Assembly: GCF_011682175.1 (NCBI RefSeq)
Contig: NZ_WHJG01000041.1
Coordinates: 1 to 63,065, forward strand
Reading direction: 5' to 3'
Origin: Massilia frigida
GTDB taxonomy: Bacteria > Pseudomonadota > Gammaproteobacteria > Burkholderiales > Burkholderiaceae_D
Length of the DNA stretch: 63,065 nucleotides
A program made the translations under genes and the position numbers. Every line of letters begins with the position of its first letter. Position 1 is the first letter of the stretch. The notes beneath the pieces were generated by a model. That model was not told the origin of the DNA, made no database searches, and worked only from the letters and a program-made list of their open reading frames with translations. Below, one piece after another: positions 36,218-45,031 of the stretch.

Positions 36218-36262
36218 GGGGGGCTTCCTGCGTGCATGGTCTCTCCGTCAAAGGGTCAATGT

Positions 36263-36293
36263 AGAATAAAATATCTAGATACTTTTGTCTAGA
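36263..36293 (-). promoter_or_regulatory. Promoter overlapped by an inverted repeat, M56-B
   Basis: Minus-strand TAGACA (36291-36286), 17-base spacer and TATTCT (36268-36263) lie about 50 bases before the M56-B start. The 20-base stretch 36274-36293 (TCTAGA..TCTAGA) is an imperfect inverted repeat covering the -35 and spacer, a plausible repressor site. The rest of the 266-base gap to 36483 holds only the LanKC terminator. Confidence 0.5.
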
Positions 36294-36441
36294 ACTATTT
36301 TTCTACTTTGCAGGCAGCCGCGGGCGCGGCGTGCTGACCGTACTCTAGACAGGAGGCGGACCGTGCTCCAGCGGCGGGCGATGGACGGTCGATTCGGGGG
36401 AACAGGCGACCAAAAGGCGCGGCTGGCGCGCGCCGGACGGG

Positions 36442-36477
36442 CCCAAGCCGGCGTTGTTGCGCCAACGCCGGCTTGGG
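36442..36477 (-). terminator. Strong terminator hairpin after the LanKC gene
   Basis: A perfect 15-bp stem (CCCAAGCCGGCGTTG and its complement) with a 6-base loop lies 7 bases after the LanKC stop. There is no clear T-tract, but the stem is the strongest in the window. It isolates the RiPP locus from the M56-B unit. Confidence 0.7.
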
Positions 36478-36483
36478 TGGTGA

Positions 36484-39174
36484 CTACGGCAGCAAGGGAA
36501 AACCCAGCGCCGTGCCGCCGCTGCCCAGGCGCGCCAGGAAATGGGCGATGCCGCCCATGCCGACCATCAGGTCGGCGGTAGGTGCGACCGGGTCTTCCGC
36601 CAGCCAGATCAGGCTGCCGTCGGCGCAGCGGTGCCCGAGGTGCAGGATGGTATCGGCCAGCGCGGCGGCCTTGTCGCGGTAAGCCGGCTCGCCGAGCGCC
36701 TGCGCCCCTTCCAGCAAGATCTCACCCAGGCCGCTCAATCCATGGCAGATGGTGAGGTTGGGCGCGCGCAGGGCGGGATCGATGGCGTCGAGCGCGCGCC
36801 GCGCGAACAGTGCCGCGCCCGGGTCTTTGGTGAGCCGGTAAGCGCGCAGGAAGGTCAGCGCGATGCCGGGCGCGCCGTGGCACCACCACTGCCAGACGGC
36901 GCCCTGGCGGTCGCTGTAGCGCCACGCGAGCGCCTGCTCGCCAGCGGCGCGCAAGGCATGCTGTTCCAGCCAGCGCAGGCCGCGCTGGGCGGCCGCGCGG
37001 CTGGTGTCGTCGCCGAAGCGTTCGCCATGTTCAAGGAGGAAGAACACCATGCCCGCCACGCCGTGGGCGAAGCCGGTCAGGGTTTCGCCGGACATGCCGG
37101 GCACGCCTTCGGGCATGACCCAGGATCCATCCGCCGCCTGCGAGCCGGTGAGATAGCGCGCGCAGCGGTGCGCCATGGCCAGCGGGGCATCCGTGCCAAG
37201 GCTGTGCGCGCACATGAGGGCGGCCATGCCCTGCCCCGCCGCGCCGTGGGTGACGTCGGGCCAGGTGACGGGCGCCTCGAACACGCGGGCGATCCAGTCG
37301 CTGAGCTGCGGCGTTGCCGGTACCAGCCCGGCGCGCACCGCTTCGGCCATGCCGACGGCCACGCCGGCGTCGCCGAAATGCAGGCCTGGCATGCCGCGGT
37401 CGGGCGTGATGGCGTCCGCCAGCAGCCAGGCCACGGCCGTGGCGGCGGCCGGCGCAGCCTCGTCGATGGCGATACCGGCGCGGCCAAGGCGCGCGAGCGC
37501 GTAGACCACGCCAGCCACGCCGCGGTTGGCCCCGCGCCGCAATTCGTACGAGGAGGCTTGTTCCTGGCCGCCGCCCGCATTCGACAAGCCGGCCGACAGC
37601 CACAGGCCCGATTGCGGGTCGCGCAAGGCGTGGCGCAGCAGGCCAAGTCCGGCGCCCAGCGCGCAGGCGCTAAAATCGTGCCGCTGCGGCGGCGCGCCGG
37701 CGTCGGGTGCGGTGCCGGCGCGCAGGCTGGCATCGTAGGCGGCCAGCCGCTCCCCGATCGCGGCCAGCGCGGGCCGCGCCAGCGGATCGTCGTCCAGGCC
37801 GGCCAGCAGCACGGCCAGCAGATCGTCGGGCACCGACGCCGCCAGGTAGCGCACGTTCCGCGCGCGCGAGTCGCCGCGCGCAAACAGCGTGCGGCGCGGA
37901 TCGAGGCCGGTCAATGCGAACAGGATCAGCGCCGCCGTCGCGTGGATATCCTGCGCGAACGTGGGCGCGGCGCCGGCTTCCTGTTCCGGCGCCATGAAGC
38001 CCGGCGTGCCCTTGCCGAACACCGGGCCGCAGTCGCCCACATGCTGGGCGATCTCCAGGTCCAGCAGCCAGGTTTTCCCATCATCCCCGAGCCAGACATT
38101 CGACACGCTCAGGTCGCGGTGCACGAAGCCGGCGCAGTGCAGCGCTTGCACGGCGTCAACCAGCTGGCGCAATGCGTCCAGCAGGCGCAGCTGGCCCGCG
38201 CGGCCGGCGGCGCTCCAGGGGCCGCGTTTCAGGCTCGCCTGCACCACCGTTTCCAGGTCGGCGCCGGGCAGGAAGGCCATCGGCAGGTAGCCGTTGCCGT
38301 CGGCCTCAAAGTACGGATCGCAGGCGGGCAGCGGCACCAGGCCGCCCAACTGGGCGTGGATGGCGCCCTGGCGTTGCAGGCGCACCCGGATGTCGCGCCC
38401 ATGGATGTCGGACAGGCAGTGCTTGCGCCCTTCCTTGATCACGCGCCCGGCCACGCAGTCCTGCGAGCGCGCCAGGATGGCCAGGTAGACATTGCCTTTG
38501 GCGTGATGCCTGATGACGTCGACCAGCACATAGCCTGGCCCGAAGGTCGCCGGGCCACCCGTTCGATTGGCCTCGGCGGGTGCCGGGGCGCTGGCAATAT
38601 CGAACGGGCAGGCGGCGAAGGTTGGCGCCACGAAGGGCTGGGTATAGGCGTCGGCAATCAGTTCGCCGTCGGCGCCCTTGATATACAGGTGGTGCTGGCC
38701 GAGCAGGTCGCGCTCGACGATGGTGTTGAAGCCGCCGTAGCGCGCATACACCAGATTACCCAAGGCCATGTCCGACGTGATCACCGGGCCGCTCAAGCCC
38801 TGCGTGGCCGGCACCAGCTGCGCGGCTAGCGCGCTGGCATCGGCGTCGCTGGCGGGGTAGATGGTGCAGAACTTGCCGACCTGGGTGGCGCCCAGGTTGC
38901 CTTCGTTGAGCAGCCCCAGGATGGTGGCGTCCCTGGCGATCTTGAACGGCACCTGGCGGGCCAGCAGGATCGGAAGGATCGCGTCGAGCAAGGCGTGCGC
39001 TTCGGCCGGAACGCTGGACACGTGCAGTTTCCAGCCTTGCACGCGGTCGGTGCGGGCGGCCTTGAGCCACACGCCGCTGATCTCGGGCGACAGGCCCCAA
39101 CGCTGCAGATGGTCGTGGTAGGAAGTGGTGTTCGGCGGGGCGCTGTCAATGGATGGATTCATGTGGTGGCTCAT
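36484..39174 (-). CDS. LanKC-type lanthionine synthetase (kinase-cyclase)
   Basis: An 896-aa three-domain synthetase that would phosphorylate and dehydrate Ser/Thr, then add Cys thiols to make (methyl)lanthionine. Lyase-like N-terminal domain: about 1-235. Kinase domain: about 235-500, with the catalytic loop HRDLSVSNVW (H352-D354), and LLDLE in place of DFG. GTPGFMAPEQ follows. LanC-type cyclase: about 520-896, with the full zinc triad C765 (WWCHGAPG), C810 and H811 (TICHGLSG), plus THGAAGQG and GFAHGVAG. Class III enzymes usually lack the zinc ligands, so this is class III by architecture and class IV-like by zinc site. The ATG overlaps precursor 1 in ATGA; MNPSIDS at 39162 is an alternative start. 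Confidence 0.93.
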   Translation of the reverse strand: MSHHMNPSIDSAPPNTTSYHDHLQRWGLSPEISGVWLKAARTDRVQGWKLHVSSVPAEAHALLDAILPILLARQVPFKIARDATILGLLNEGNLGATQVGKFCTIYPASDADASALAAQLVPATQGLSGPVITSDMALGNLVYARYGGFNTIVERDLLGQHHLYIKGADGELIADAYTQPFVAPTFAACPFDIASAPAPAEANRTGGPATFGPGYVLVDVIRHHAKGNVYLAILARSQDCVAGRVIKEGRKHCLSDIHGRDIRVRLQRQGAIHAQLGGLVPLPACDPYFEADGNGYLPMAFLPGADLETVVQASLKRGPWSAAGRAGQLRLLDALRQLVDAVQALHCAGFVHRDLSVSNVWLGDDGKTWLLDLEIAQHVGDCGPVFGKGTPGFMAPEQEAGAAPTFAQDIHATAALILFALTGLDPRRTLFARGDSRARNVRYLAASVPDDLLAVLLAGLDDDPLARPALAAIGERLAAYDASLRAGTAPDAGAPPQRHDFSACALGAGLGLLRHALRDPQSGLWLSAGLSNAGGGQEQASSYELRRGANRGVAGVVYALARLGRAGIAIDEAAPAAATAVAWLLADAITPDRGMPGLHFGDAGVAVGMAEAVRAGLVPATPQLSDWIARVFEAPVTWPDVTHGAAGQGMAALMCAHSLGTDAPLAMAHRCARYLTGSQAADGSWVMPEGVPGMSGETLTGFAHGVAGMVFFLLEHGERFGDDTSRAAAQRGLRWLEQHALRAAGEQALAWRYSDRQGAVWQWWCHGAPGIALTFLRAYRLTKDPGAALFARRALDAIDPALRAPNLTICHGLSGLGEILLEGAQALGEPAYRDKAAALADTILHLGHRCADGSLIWLAEDPVAPTADLMVGMGGIAHFLARLGSGGTALGFPLLP

Positions 39175-39611
39175 TTCCAGACGAGGTAGGCGTCATCCCG
39201 GACCTGGCCGGCGGCCCGCGCGCCTTCATTGCGCCAGAGGTCAAGGCCGAGGTAGCGGGCATCGATGTTCGTGGTGAAGCCGCAGCTGTCGCCGCAGGTG
39301 TTGCCGCAACTGGTGTCGGTGCAGGTGACGTCGCAGGTGGAGCCGCCGCAGGTGACGCCGCCGCAGGTGTACGAAGTGCAGGAGCAGGTGTACTGGGGTC
39401 CGCATGCGCCCAGGGCGCGGTCCCTGCCGAGCAGCGCGGCGGCATCGGCGATGAAGGTTTGCGGATCGATTGCCGCGATCGCGCGGCGCGTGTCGTCATC
39501 CAGATAGGCCAGCGTTTCCAACGCGGCGGCGGGATCGGACAGGAAGGTGGCGAACAGCTGCGCGTCGCCGCGCAAGTGGCCGACGAGTCGTGTGAAAGTC
39601 GTTCTGTCCAC
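39171..39611 (-). CDS. Cys-rich RiPP precursor peptide 1
   Basis: A 146-aa precursor with an alpha-helical leader (about 1-65: RTTFTRLVGHLRGDAQLFAT, FLSDPAAALETLAYL) and a core starting near C70. The core has ten Cys (70, 76, 78, 83, 88, 93, 97, 102, 106, 110); nine are directly preceded by Ser or Thr. Units run as CGGVT, CGGST, CDVT, CTDTS, CGNT, CGDS, CGFT and end in TTNID. A non-Cys follower region (about 118-146) comes next. The start is GTG at 39611, with AAGGAG 6 bases upstream. Its stop overlaps the synthetase start, so the enzyme is translationally coupled to its likely substrate. Confidence 0.85.
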   Translation of the reverse strand: MDRTTFTRLVGHLRGDAQLFATFLSDPAAALETLAYLDDDTRRAIAAIDPQTFIADAAALLGRDRALGACGPQYTCSCTSYTCGGVTCGGSTCDVTCTDTSCGNTCGDSCGFTTNIDARYLGLDLWRNEGARAAGQVRDDAYLVWK

Positions 39612-39650
39612 GGCGGTCTCCTTGTAAATGGATTGGGTGTGAAAGACGAG

Positions 39651-39680
39651 GTGACGCGCCGGACGAGCGAGGCGCGTCAC
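39651..39680. terminator. Hairpin between the two precursor genes
   Basis: A perfect 10-bp stem (GTGACGCGCC / GGCGCGTCAC) with a 10-base loop sits between precursor 2 and precursor 1. Lacking a strong T-tract it is more likely a partial terminator or RNA-stability element that keeps precursor 2 transcripts in excess over precursor 1 and the synthetase. Confidence 0.55.
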
Positions 39681-39704
39681 ATGCTGCGCCAGGGCGCGTG
39701 CCGC

Positions 39705-40154
39705 TCAGCGGCCGAAGACGTTGGCCGGATTGATGACGGCGCCACCACGGTCGGTAAAGTTGGTGGTGTAGCCACAGCTCTCGCCGCAGGTGTTGTCGCA
39801 GCTGCTGGTACAGGTGTTGCCGCAGCCAGCCAAGGCGCCACGGGAGATCGAGAAATAGCTCACGGCGGCGGGGTTGGCCGACGTCATTTCCTCGGTCAGG
39901 TTGGTGGTGTAGCCACAGCTTCCGCCGCAGGTGTTGTCGCAGCTGCTCGAGCAGGTATTGCCGCAGCGCTGGAGAATGCCCAGCAGGCTGGCGATCAAGG
40001 CTCCCGGCTCTTGTCCCATCAGGGCACCTTTGGCCCGGCGGTCGAGATCATTAACCTGGTCAATGATTTTTTCTGGATTGAACACCAGCTGATGGAAAAA
40101 CGCAGGGTCGGATTGTGCCTTTTCGACCAGGCTCTGGAATACTTTGGGATCCAT
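39705..40154 (-). CDS. Cys-rich RiPP precursor peptide 2 (two tandem cores)
   Basis: A 149-aa precursor. The leader (1-62) is helical: MDPKVFQSLVEKAQSDPAFF then HQLVFNPEKIIDQVNDLDRR. Core 1 occupies residues 64-85 and core 2 residues 111-132; they are 22 residues each and differ at two positions. Each is five C-x-x-[S/T] units: CGNT, C[S/T]SS, CDNT, CG[G/E]S, CGYT, then TN. Cys fall every four residues (64, 68, 72, 76, 80 and 111, 115, 119, 123, 127). A 25-residue spacer (NLTEEMTSANPAAVSYFSIS) separates the cores. It is the first gene of the locus and shares the SCGYTTN/SCGFTTN end with precursor 1. Confidence 0.87.
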   Translation of the reverse strand: MDPKVFQSLVEKAQSDPAFFHQLVFNPEKIIDQVNDLDRRAKGALMGQEPGALIASLLGILQRCGNTCSSSCDNTCGGSCGYTTNLTEEMTSANPAAVSYFSISRGALAGCGNTCTSSCDNTCGESCGYTTNFTDRGGAVINPANVFGR

Positions 40155-40242
40155 TTGAAACCTCCACAGGAAGAAGCGCTACGCGGAACAGGGGGTGCAC
40201 TTGCTGCATGGCTACGGGTGAAACGACACCCCGGGGAAGTTC

Positions 40243-40248
40243 AATATA
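40243..40248 (-). promoter_or_regulatory. Possible -10 box of the RiPP locus
   Basis: Minus-strand TATATT lies about 90 bases before the precursor-2 start. A weak TGTCCT is at the -35 distance. The ribosome site is GTGGAGG just before the start. The 281-base gap 40155-40435 holds nothing else besides the frmA terminator. Confidence 0.35.
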
Positions 40249-40400
40249 GTTCTGCGAAAGGACCCAGGACATGATCGGCGTCAGGCGCGGCCTTATGGCG
40301 GACCAAGGAAGCGGGCGGCTTGCTGGTGGGAAGCGGAAGTGTGCGAGGGGGACGCGCCGGCGGCAACGGGCAGGCCCGCCGCCGGAGAGGACGCATGGCG

Positions 40401-40424
40401 CCGCTTGCGCAAGGGCGCAAGCGG
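40401..40424 (-). terminator. Terminator hairpin after frmA
   Basis: A perfect 10-bp stem (CCGCTTGCGC / GCGCAAGCGG) with a 4-base loop lies 11 bases after the frmA stop. No T-tract. Confidence 0.6.
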
Positions 40425-40435
40425 TGGCCAGGTAG

Positions 40436-41542
<1,107 letters not shown>

Positions 41543-41632
41543 GTTGTTCCTGTCCCTGAGATGATCGGATCGCGCCGCGTGGGCGCACTGCCGCCATCAT
41601 ATCAAGCTGGAACCAAGCGTGCACCTTCCGCG

Positions 41633-42043
41633 TCAGTGCGCGGCCATCGCGTGCTGCTCCCACAGCGAATGCAGCTGGCCGGTCAGGCGCAGCGGCATCA
41701 GGGGCTTGGGAATGACGCCGATCGCCCCCGCTTCGACATAGCGCGCGATGTCCGCTTCCGATGTCAGCCCGGTCACGAACAGCGCCGGCGTGTCGGCCAG
41801 GTGCGGTATGCGGCGCAGCATGGCCAGGGTCGCGAGGCCGTCCAGTTCGGGCATCATCACGTCCAGCAAAATCAGGTCGGGCTTGAAATCCGTGGCCGCG
41901 AGCAGCGCTTCGCGCCCGGAGCCGCAGTCGCGCACCTCGAATTTGCCGATCACTTCCAGCACCAGTTTGGCCGTGGTGCGCACATGCAGGTCGTCTTCGA
42001 CGTACAGGATGGTCTTGAGGGCGTTGTGGATGGCGGTATCCAT
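41633..42043 (-). CDS. Single-domain response regulator
   Basis: A 136-aa receiver domain (CheY-like). The acidic pocket is LYVEDD, the phospho-acceptor Asp is in ILLDVMMPELDG, the switch Thr in LFVTGL and the Lys in VIPKPL. There is no output domain. It lies directly downstream of another receiver gene. No histidine kinase is in the window. Confidence 0.92.
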   Translation of the reverse strand: MDTAIHNALKTILYVEDDLHVRTTAKLVLEVIGKFEVRDCGSGREALLAATDFKPDLILLDVMMPELDGLATLAMLRRIPHLADTPALFVTGLTSEADIARYVEAGAIGVIPKPLMPLRLTGQLHSLWEQHAMAAH

Positions 42044-42045
42044 GC

Positions 42046-42633
42046 CTAGTCTCCCGCCGTCACGCCGGGCGCAATCCCGAGCATGGTCGAAATGGTGCTC
42101 CACAGCTGGCGCGGCGAGGTCCATGGCTTGGGCAAGAAGGCGCGCACCGGATCGCGCCCGTCGGGCAGGCGCGCCGAGTACACCAGCAGGGGGGTGGTCA
42201 GCAGCTCCGGCATCAGGGCGCGGCCGTCGCCGTCGGACAGGCCTGGATCGAGCACCACCAGCGAGTACAGTTCCGTGCCGAGCAGGCGGCGCGCTGCGGC
42301 GATCGTCGTCACATGGGTCACGCGCGCTTCCGGCTGCAAGAGGGTGGCCAGCACCAGCGCGGTCTTTTCATCGCTGTCGATGTGCAGCACGCGCGGCACG
42401 CTGCGGGCACCGCCGCCAAGGTCGCCCGGGCCGGCATCCTTCGCGTGGCCGGGCACCAGCGCCGCGTCCATCAAGGGCGCGTCCAGGAGCAGCGCGTCGG
42501 CGTCGGGCGCGATCAGGGAAGAACCGACATCCCGGCGCCGGGGGGTGTGGGAAAACAGGGTGCGGCGCTCCTTGGCGACGACTTGCGGGCCAGCCTCGGA
42601 GATGCAGAGTTTGTAATTTGCAGTCGCTTTCAT
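42046..42633 (-). CDS. Response regulator-like protein with N-terminal extension
   Basis: A 195-aa protein whose C-terminal half (about 80-190) is a receiver: VLHIDSDEKTALVLATLLQP, phospho-acceptor site VVLDPGLSDGDG, LLVYSA and the Lys in FLPKPW. The N-terminal 78 residues (SEAGPQVVAKERRTLFSHTP onwards) are not a domain I recognise. Two bases separate its stop from the next start. Confidence 0.8.
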   Translation of the reverse strand: MKATANYKLCISEAGPQVVAKERRTLFSHTPRRRDVGSSLIAPDADALLLDAPLMDAALVPGHAKDAGPGDLGGGARSVPRVLHIDSDEKTALVLATLLQPEARVTHVTTIAAARRLLGTELYSLVVLDPGLSDGDGRALMPELLTTPLLVYSARLPDGRDPVRAFLPKPWTSPRQLWSTISTMLGIAPGVTAGD

Positions 42634-42936
42634 GACGACGTCCTTTCTGAACCGGTTCGATCGACATCCTGAAGCGTACGGCGCAACAATGCATGGGCAA
42701 AAGCGCAACGACATCAGGGGAACAATCGGCGGAGCTGGGCCGAGAAACATCTATCGGCCGCAGGGGAAAGGCGGCACTGAGGGGGGCGGACGCGAGCGGG
42801 TCAGGGCTCGGTCACGCAAAACTGTGTGAAGAAATGCAAGTCACAAAACCAGTGTAGCAAAGTTTTGCTCTACGGGAACAGTATGCCAGCTTTTTATTTT
42901 GAAAGCGTCCGCAATACGCAACGCCTTTGCATCACA
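42634..42936. other. Intergenic region between receiver and ANTAR genes
   Basis: These 303 bases hold the upstream region of the gene at 42046-42633. Bases 42851-42870 contain a small AT-rich inverted repeat (GTAGCAAA..TTTGCT..TAC) that could act as a weak terminator of the ANTAR gene. I see no ORF I would call real. Confidence 0.4.
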
Positions 42937-43572
42937 TCATTTCGATTTGAGACGAATGGCGAAGCCGGCATGCAAACTATTCAAGGTTTCTTCGGCCGCC
43001 AGCAACTGGTCGGCCACTTCGTTGATCTTGCGCCGGCTCGAACGGGCGTGGTCGCGCAGCACTTCGAAGGCGGTGTTGCGGTCGGTCTGGAATTTGCCCA
43101 TCAGCAAGCCCACGGCCAGGCTGGTTTCGCGTCCGGCGGCGAGCGCCGCGTTCAGGTTCAGTTCGGTGCGGCGCAGCTGGCGGATATCGTCGGCGCGCGC
43201 CAGGCCCGCCTCGAAAGCCGGCATCAGGCGCTCGGCGTCGACCGGCTTGACCAGGTAGCCGAGCGCGCCGTAGGCGGCGGCCTGCTTGCTCGATTCGCTG
43301 TCGCCGATGGCCGACAAAAACATGAACGGCACCGTGGTGTGGGTCTTGAGGTGGTGCGCCAGTTCCAGTCCGGTCATGCCGGGCATGGTGATGTCGAGCA
43401 GCGCCATGTCCGGCTCGCCCGCAGCGATTTCGCGCAGCGCTTCTTCGCCGGACGACGCGGTCACGGTGTCGTAGCCGGCGTGGCCGATGACTTCATTGAG
43501 AAACTGCAGGAGCAGCGGATCGTCGTCGACGATGAGGATGCGGCGTTTCACGACAGGGGCGGAAGTTGGCAC
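42937..43572 (-). CDS. ANTAR-domain response regulator
   Basis: A 211-aa protein. Receiver domain: about 10-125, with IVDDDPLL, Asp site ALLDITMPGMTG, LSAIGD and LVKPVD. ANTAR RNA-binding domain: about 140-200, ALAAGRETSLAVGLLMGKFQ then EVLRDHARSSRRKINEVADQ. ANTAR proteins bind dual-hexaloop RNA to prevent termination. The target is not visible here. No kinase is adjacent. Confidence 0.92.
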   Translation of the reverse strand: MPTSAPVVKRRILIVDDDPLLLQFLNEVIGHAGYDTVTASSGEEALREIAAGEPDMALLDITMPGMTGLELAHHLKTHTTVPFMFLSAIGDSESSKQAAAYGALGYLVKPVDAERLMPAFEAGLARADDIRQLRRTELNLNAALAAGRETSLAVGLLMGKFQTDRNTAFEVLRDHARSSRRKINEVADQLLAAEETLNSLHAGFAIRLKSK

Positions 43573-43608
43573 GGAAGTCCTTTTACGCTATGAGGAAGTG
43601 TAAAAAGA

Positions 43609-44280
43609 TTATACGGCCCCGGTCATGTTCGCGCACGATTTCCGCTGTGCGCCGAACAGGGTATCGAACTGGCGCGCCGCGCAGGTCGGATCGGCGCTTG
43701 CATAGACCGAGGTAATCGCCGCCACCATGTCGGCGCCGCGTTCGACCAGCGGCACCGCGTTCTTCGGCGTCATGCCGCCGATGACGACCAGCGGCAGCGC
43801 GATCTGGCGGCGCGCTTCCAGCAAAATATCCGGCGCGGTGGTGAAGCTGTAGCGCTTGACCGGCGAGGGATAGAAGCCGCCGAAGGCCGCGTAGGTGGCC
43901 CCATCGCGTTCGGCCGCGCGCGCCAGTTCCAGGTCGCCGTAGCAGGAGGCGCCGACGATCTTGCCCGGCCCCAGGGCGGCGCGCACCTGGGCGACTGTGG
44001 CGTCGGTCCCGCCCACGTGCACGCCGTCGGCGCCCAGGGTCAGGCACAGGTCCAGGTGGTCGTTGATGACCAGCGGCCGGCCGTAGCGGCGGCACAATGC
44101 CAGCAAGGCCGCGCCCTGGCGCCGGCGCAGATCCGGGCTGGCATCCTTGTGGCGGTACTGGACCAGCGCCACGCCGCCATCGAGGGCGGCGCGGGTGCAG
44201 TCGAGCAGGCGTTCGGTATCGTCCCAGTTGGGGGTGACCAGGTAAAGTCCTCGCATGGGGAGTGTCGCTTTCAGTGTCAT
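43609..44280 (-). CDS. thiE: Thiamine-phosphate synthase
   Basis: ThiE joins HMP-diphosphate and thiazole phosphate to thiamine phosphate. TIM-barrel motifs: LVQYRHKDASPDLRR, VINDHLDLCLTLGADGVHVG, GASCYGDLELARAAERDGA, and VVIGGMTPKNAVPLVERGAD. The start (44280) overlaps the thiD stop in ATGA; MRGLYLVT at 44256 is the alternative. It is the last gene of the thiamine operon. Length is 223 aa. Confidence 0.95.
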   Translation of the reverse strand: MTLKATLPMRGLYLVTPNWDDTERLLDCTRAALDGGVALVQYRHKDASPDLRRRQGAALLALCRRYGRPLVINDHLDLCLTLGADGVHVGGTDATVAQVRAALGPGKIVGASCYGDLELARAAERDGATYAAFGGFYPSPVKRYSFTTAPDILLEARRQIALPLVVIGGMTPKNAVPLVERGADMVAAITSVYASADPTCAARQFDTLFGAQRKSCANMTGAV

Positions 44281-45014
44281 AGTAAGGAAGGTAGGCGCTG
44301 TGGAATGCGCTGCCCGGCACCGATCGCGAACGATTGCGCCAGGCTTTGATGGGTATAGGACTGGCCGCGTTCGAGGGCGTCGGCCATCGATTCGCCCAGC
44401 GCCAGGCGGGCGGCAATCGCCGCCGCCAGGGTGCAGCCGCTGCCATGGAACTCGCCGGGCAGGCGCGGCCAGCGCCACTCCTGCTCGTGGCCCCCGGCGT
44501 GCCAGCGGTTGACGACATCCGGACCGTCGCCGTGGCCGCCGGTGACCAGCACATGCGGGCACGCGACCCGGCCAAGGGCGGCCGCCTCGCGCAGGTTCGG
44601 CACCACCAGCGTGGCCACGGCCAGCAGGGGCATGAGGGCCGCCAGGGCATCGCCGCGCGCCAGCGCATCGCCATGGCCGCTGGCCAGCACCGGGTCGAGC
44701 ACCACCGGCAGCGAGGGAATCCGCTGGCGCAGTTGCACGATCAGCGCGGCAATCGCCTCGGCATTGGCGCGGTTGCCGGGGATGCCGAGTTTGACGGCTT
44801 TGACCTCGACCGTGTCGATCAGCGCCTGCGCCTGGCGCGTCAGCAGGGCGCAATCGACCGGCACCACGTCGTGGACGCGGTTATGGTCCTGCACCGTCAG
44901 CGCGGTGACCACCGGCAGCGCGTGCGCGCCCTGGGCCGCGATCGCGGCCAGGTCGGCGGCGATGCCGGCGCCACCCGATGGATCGAGGCCGGAGAACACC
45001 AGCACCGCCGGCAT
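44277..45014 (-). CDS. thiD: Hydroxymethylpyrimidine (phosphate) kinase
   Basis: ThiD phosphorylates HMP and HMP-phosphate. It is a ribokinase-fold protein: FSGLDPSGGAGIAADL at the N-terminus, VVTALTVQDHNRV, VLDPVLASGHGDAL, and the catalytic GEFHGSGCTLAAAIAARLA. The start is MPAVLVFSG (45014); an in-frame GTG at 45035 overlaps the thiG stop. Length is 245 aa. Confidence 0.95.
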   Translation of the reverse strand: MPAVLVFSGLDPSGGAGIAADLAAIAAQGAHALPVVTALTVQDHNRVHDVVPVDCALLTRQAQALIDTVEVKAVKLGIPGNRANAEAIAALIVQLRQRIPSLPVVLDPVLASGHGDALARGDALAALMPLLAVATLVVPNLREAAALGRVACPHVLVTGGHGDGPDVVNRWHAGGHEQEWRWPRLPGEFHGSGCTLAAAIAARLALGESMADALERGQSYTHQSLAQSFAIGAGQRIPQRLPSLL

Positions 45015-45031
45015 GAACGCGCCCTGCCCTG

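Noticed and set aside
36541-38829. A 762-codon plus-strand open frame over the LanKC gene
   Set aside because: Antisense shadow; the minus-strand frame has intact kinase and LanC motifs.
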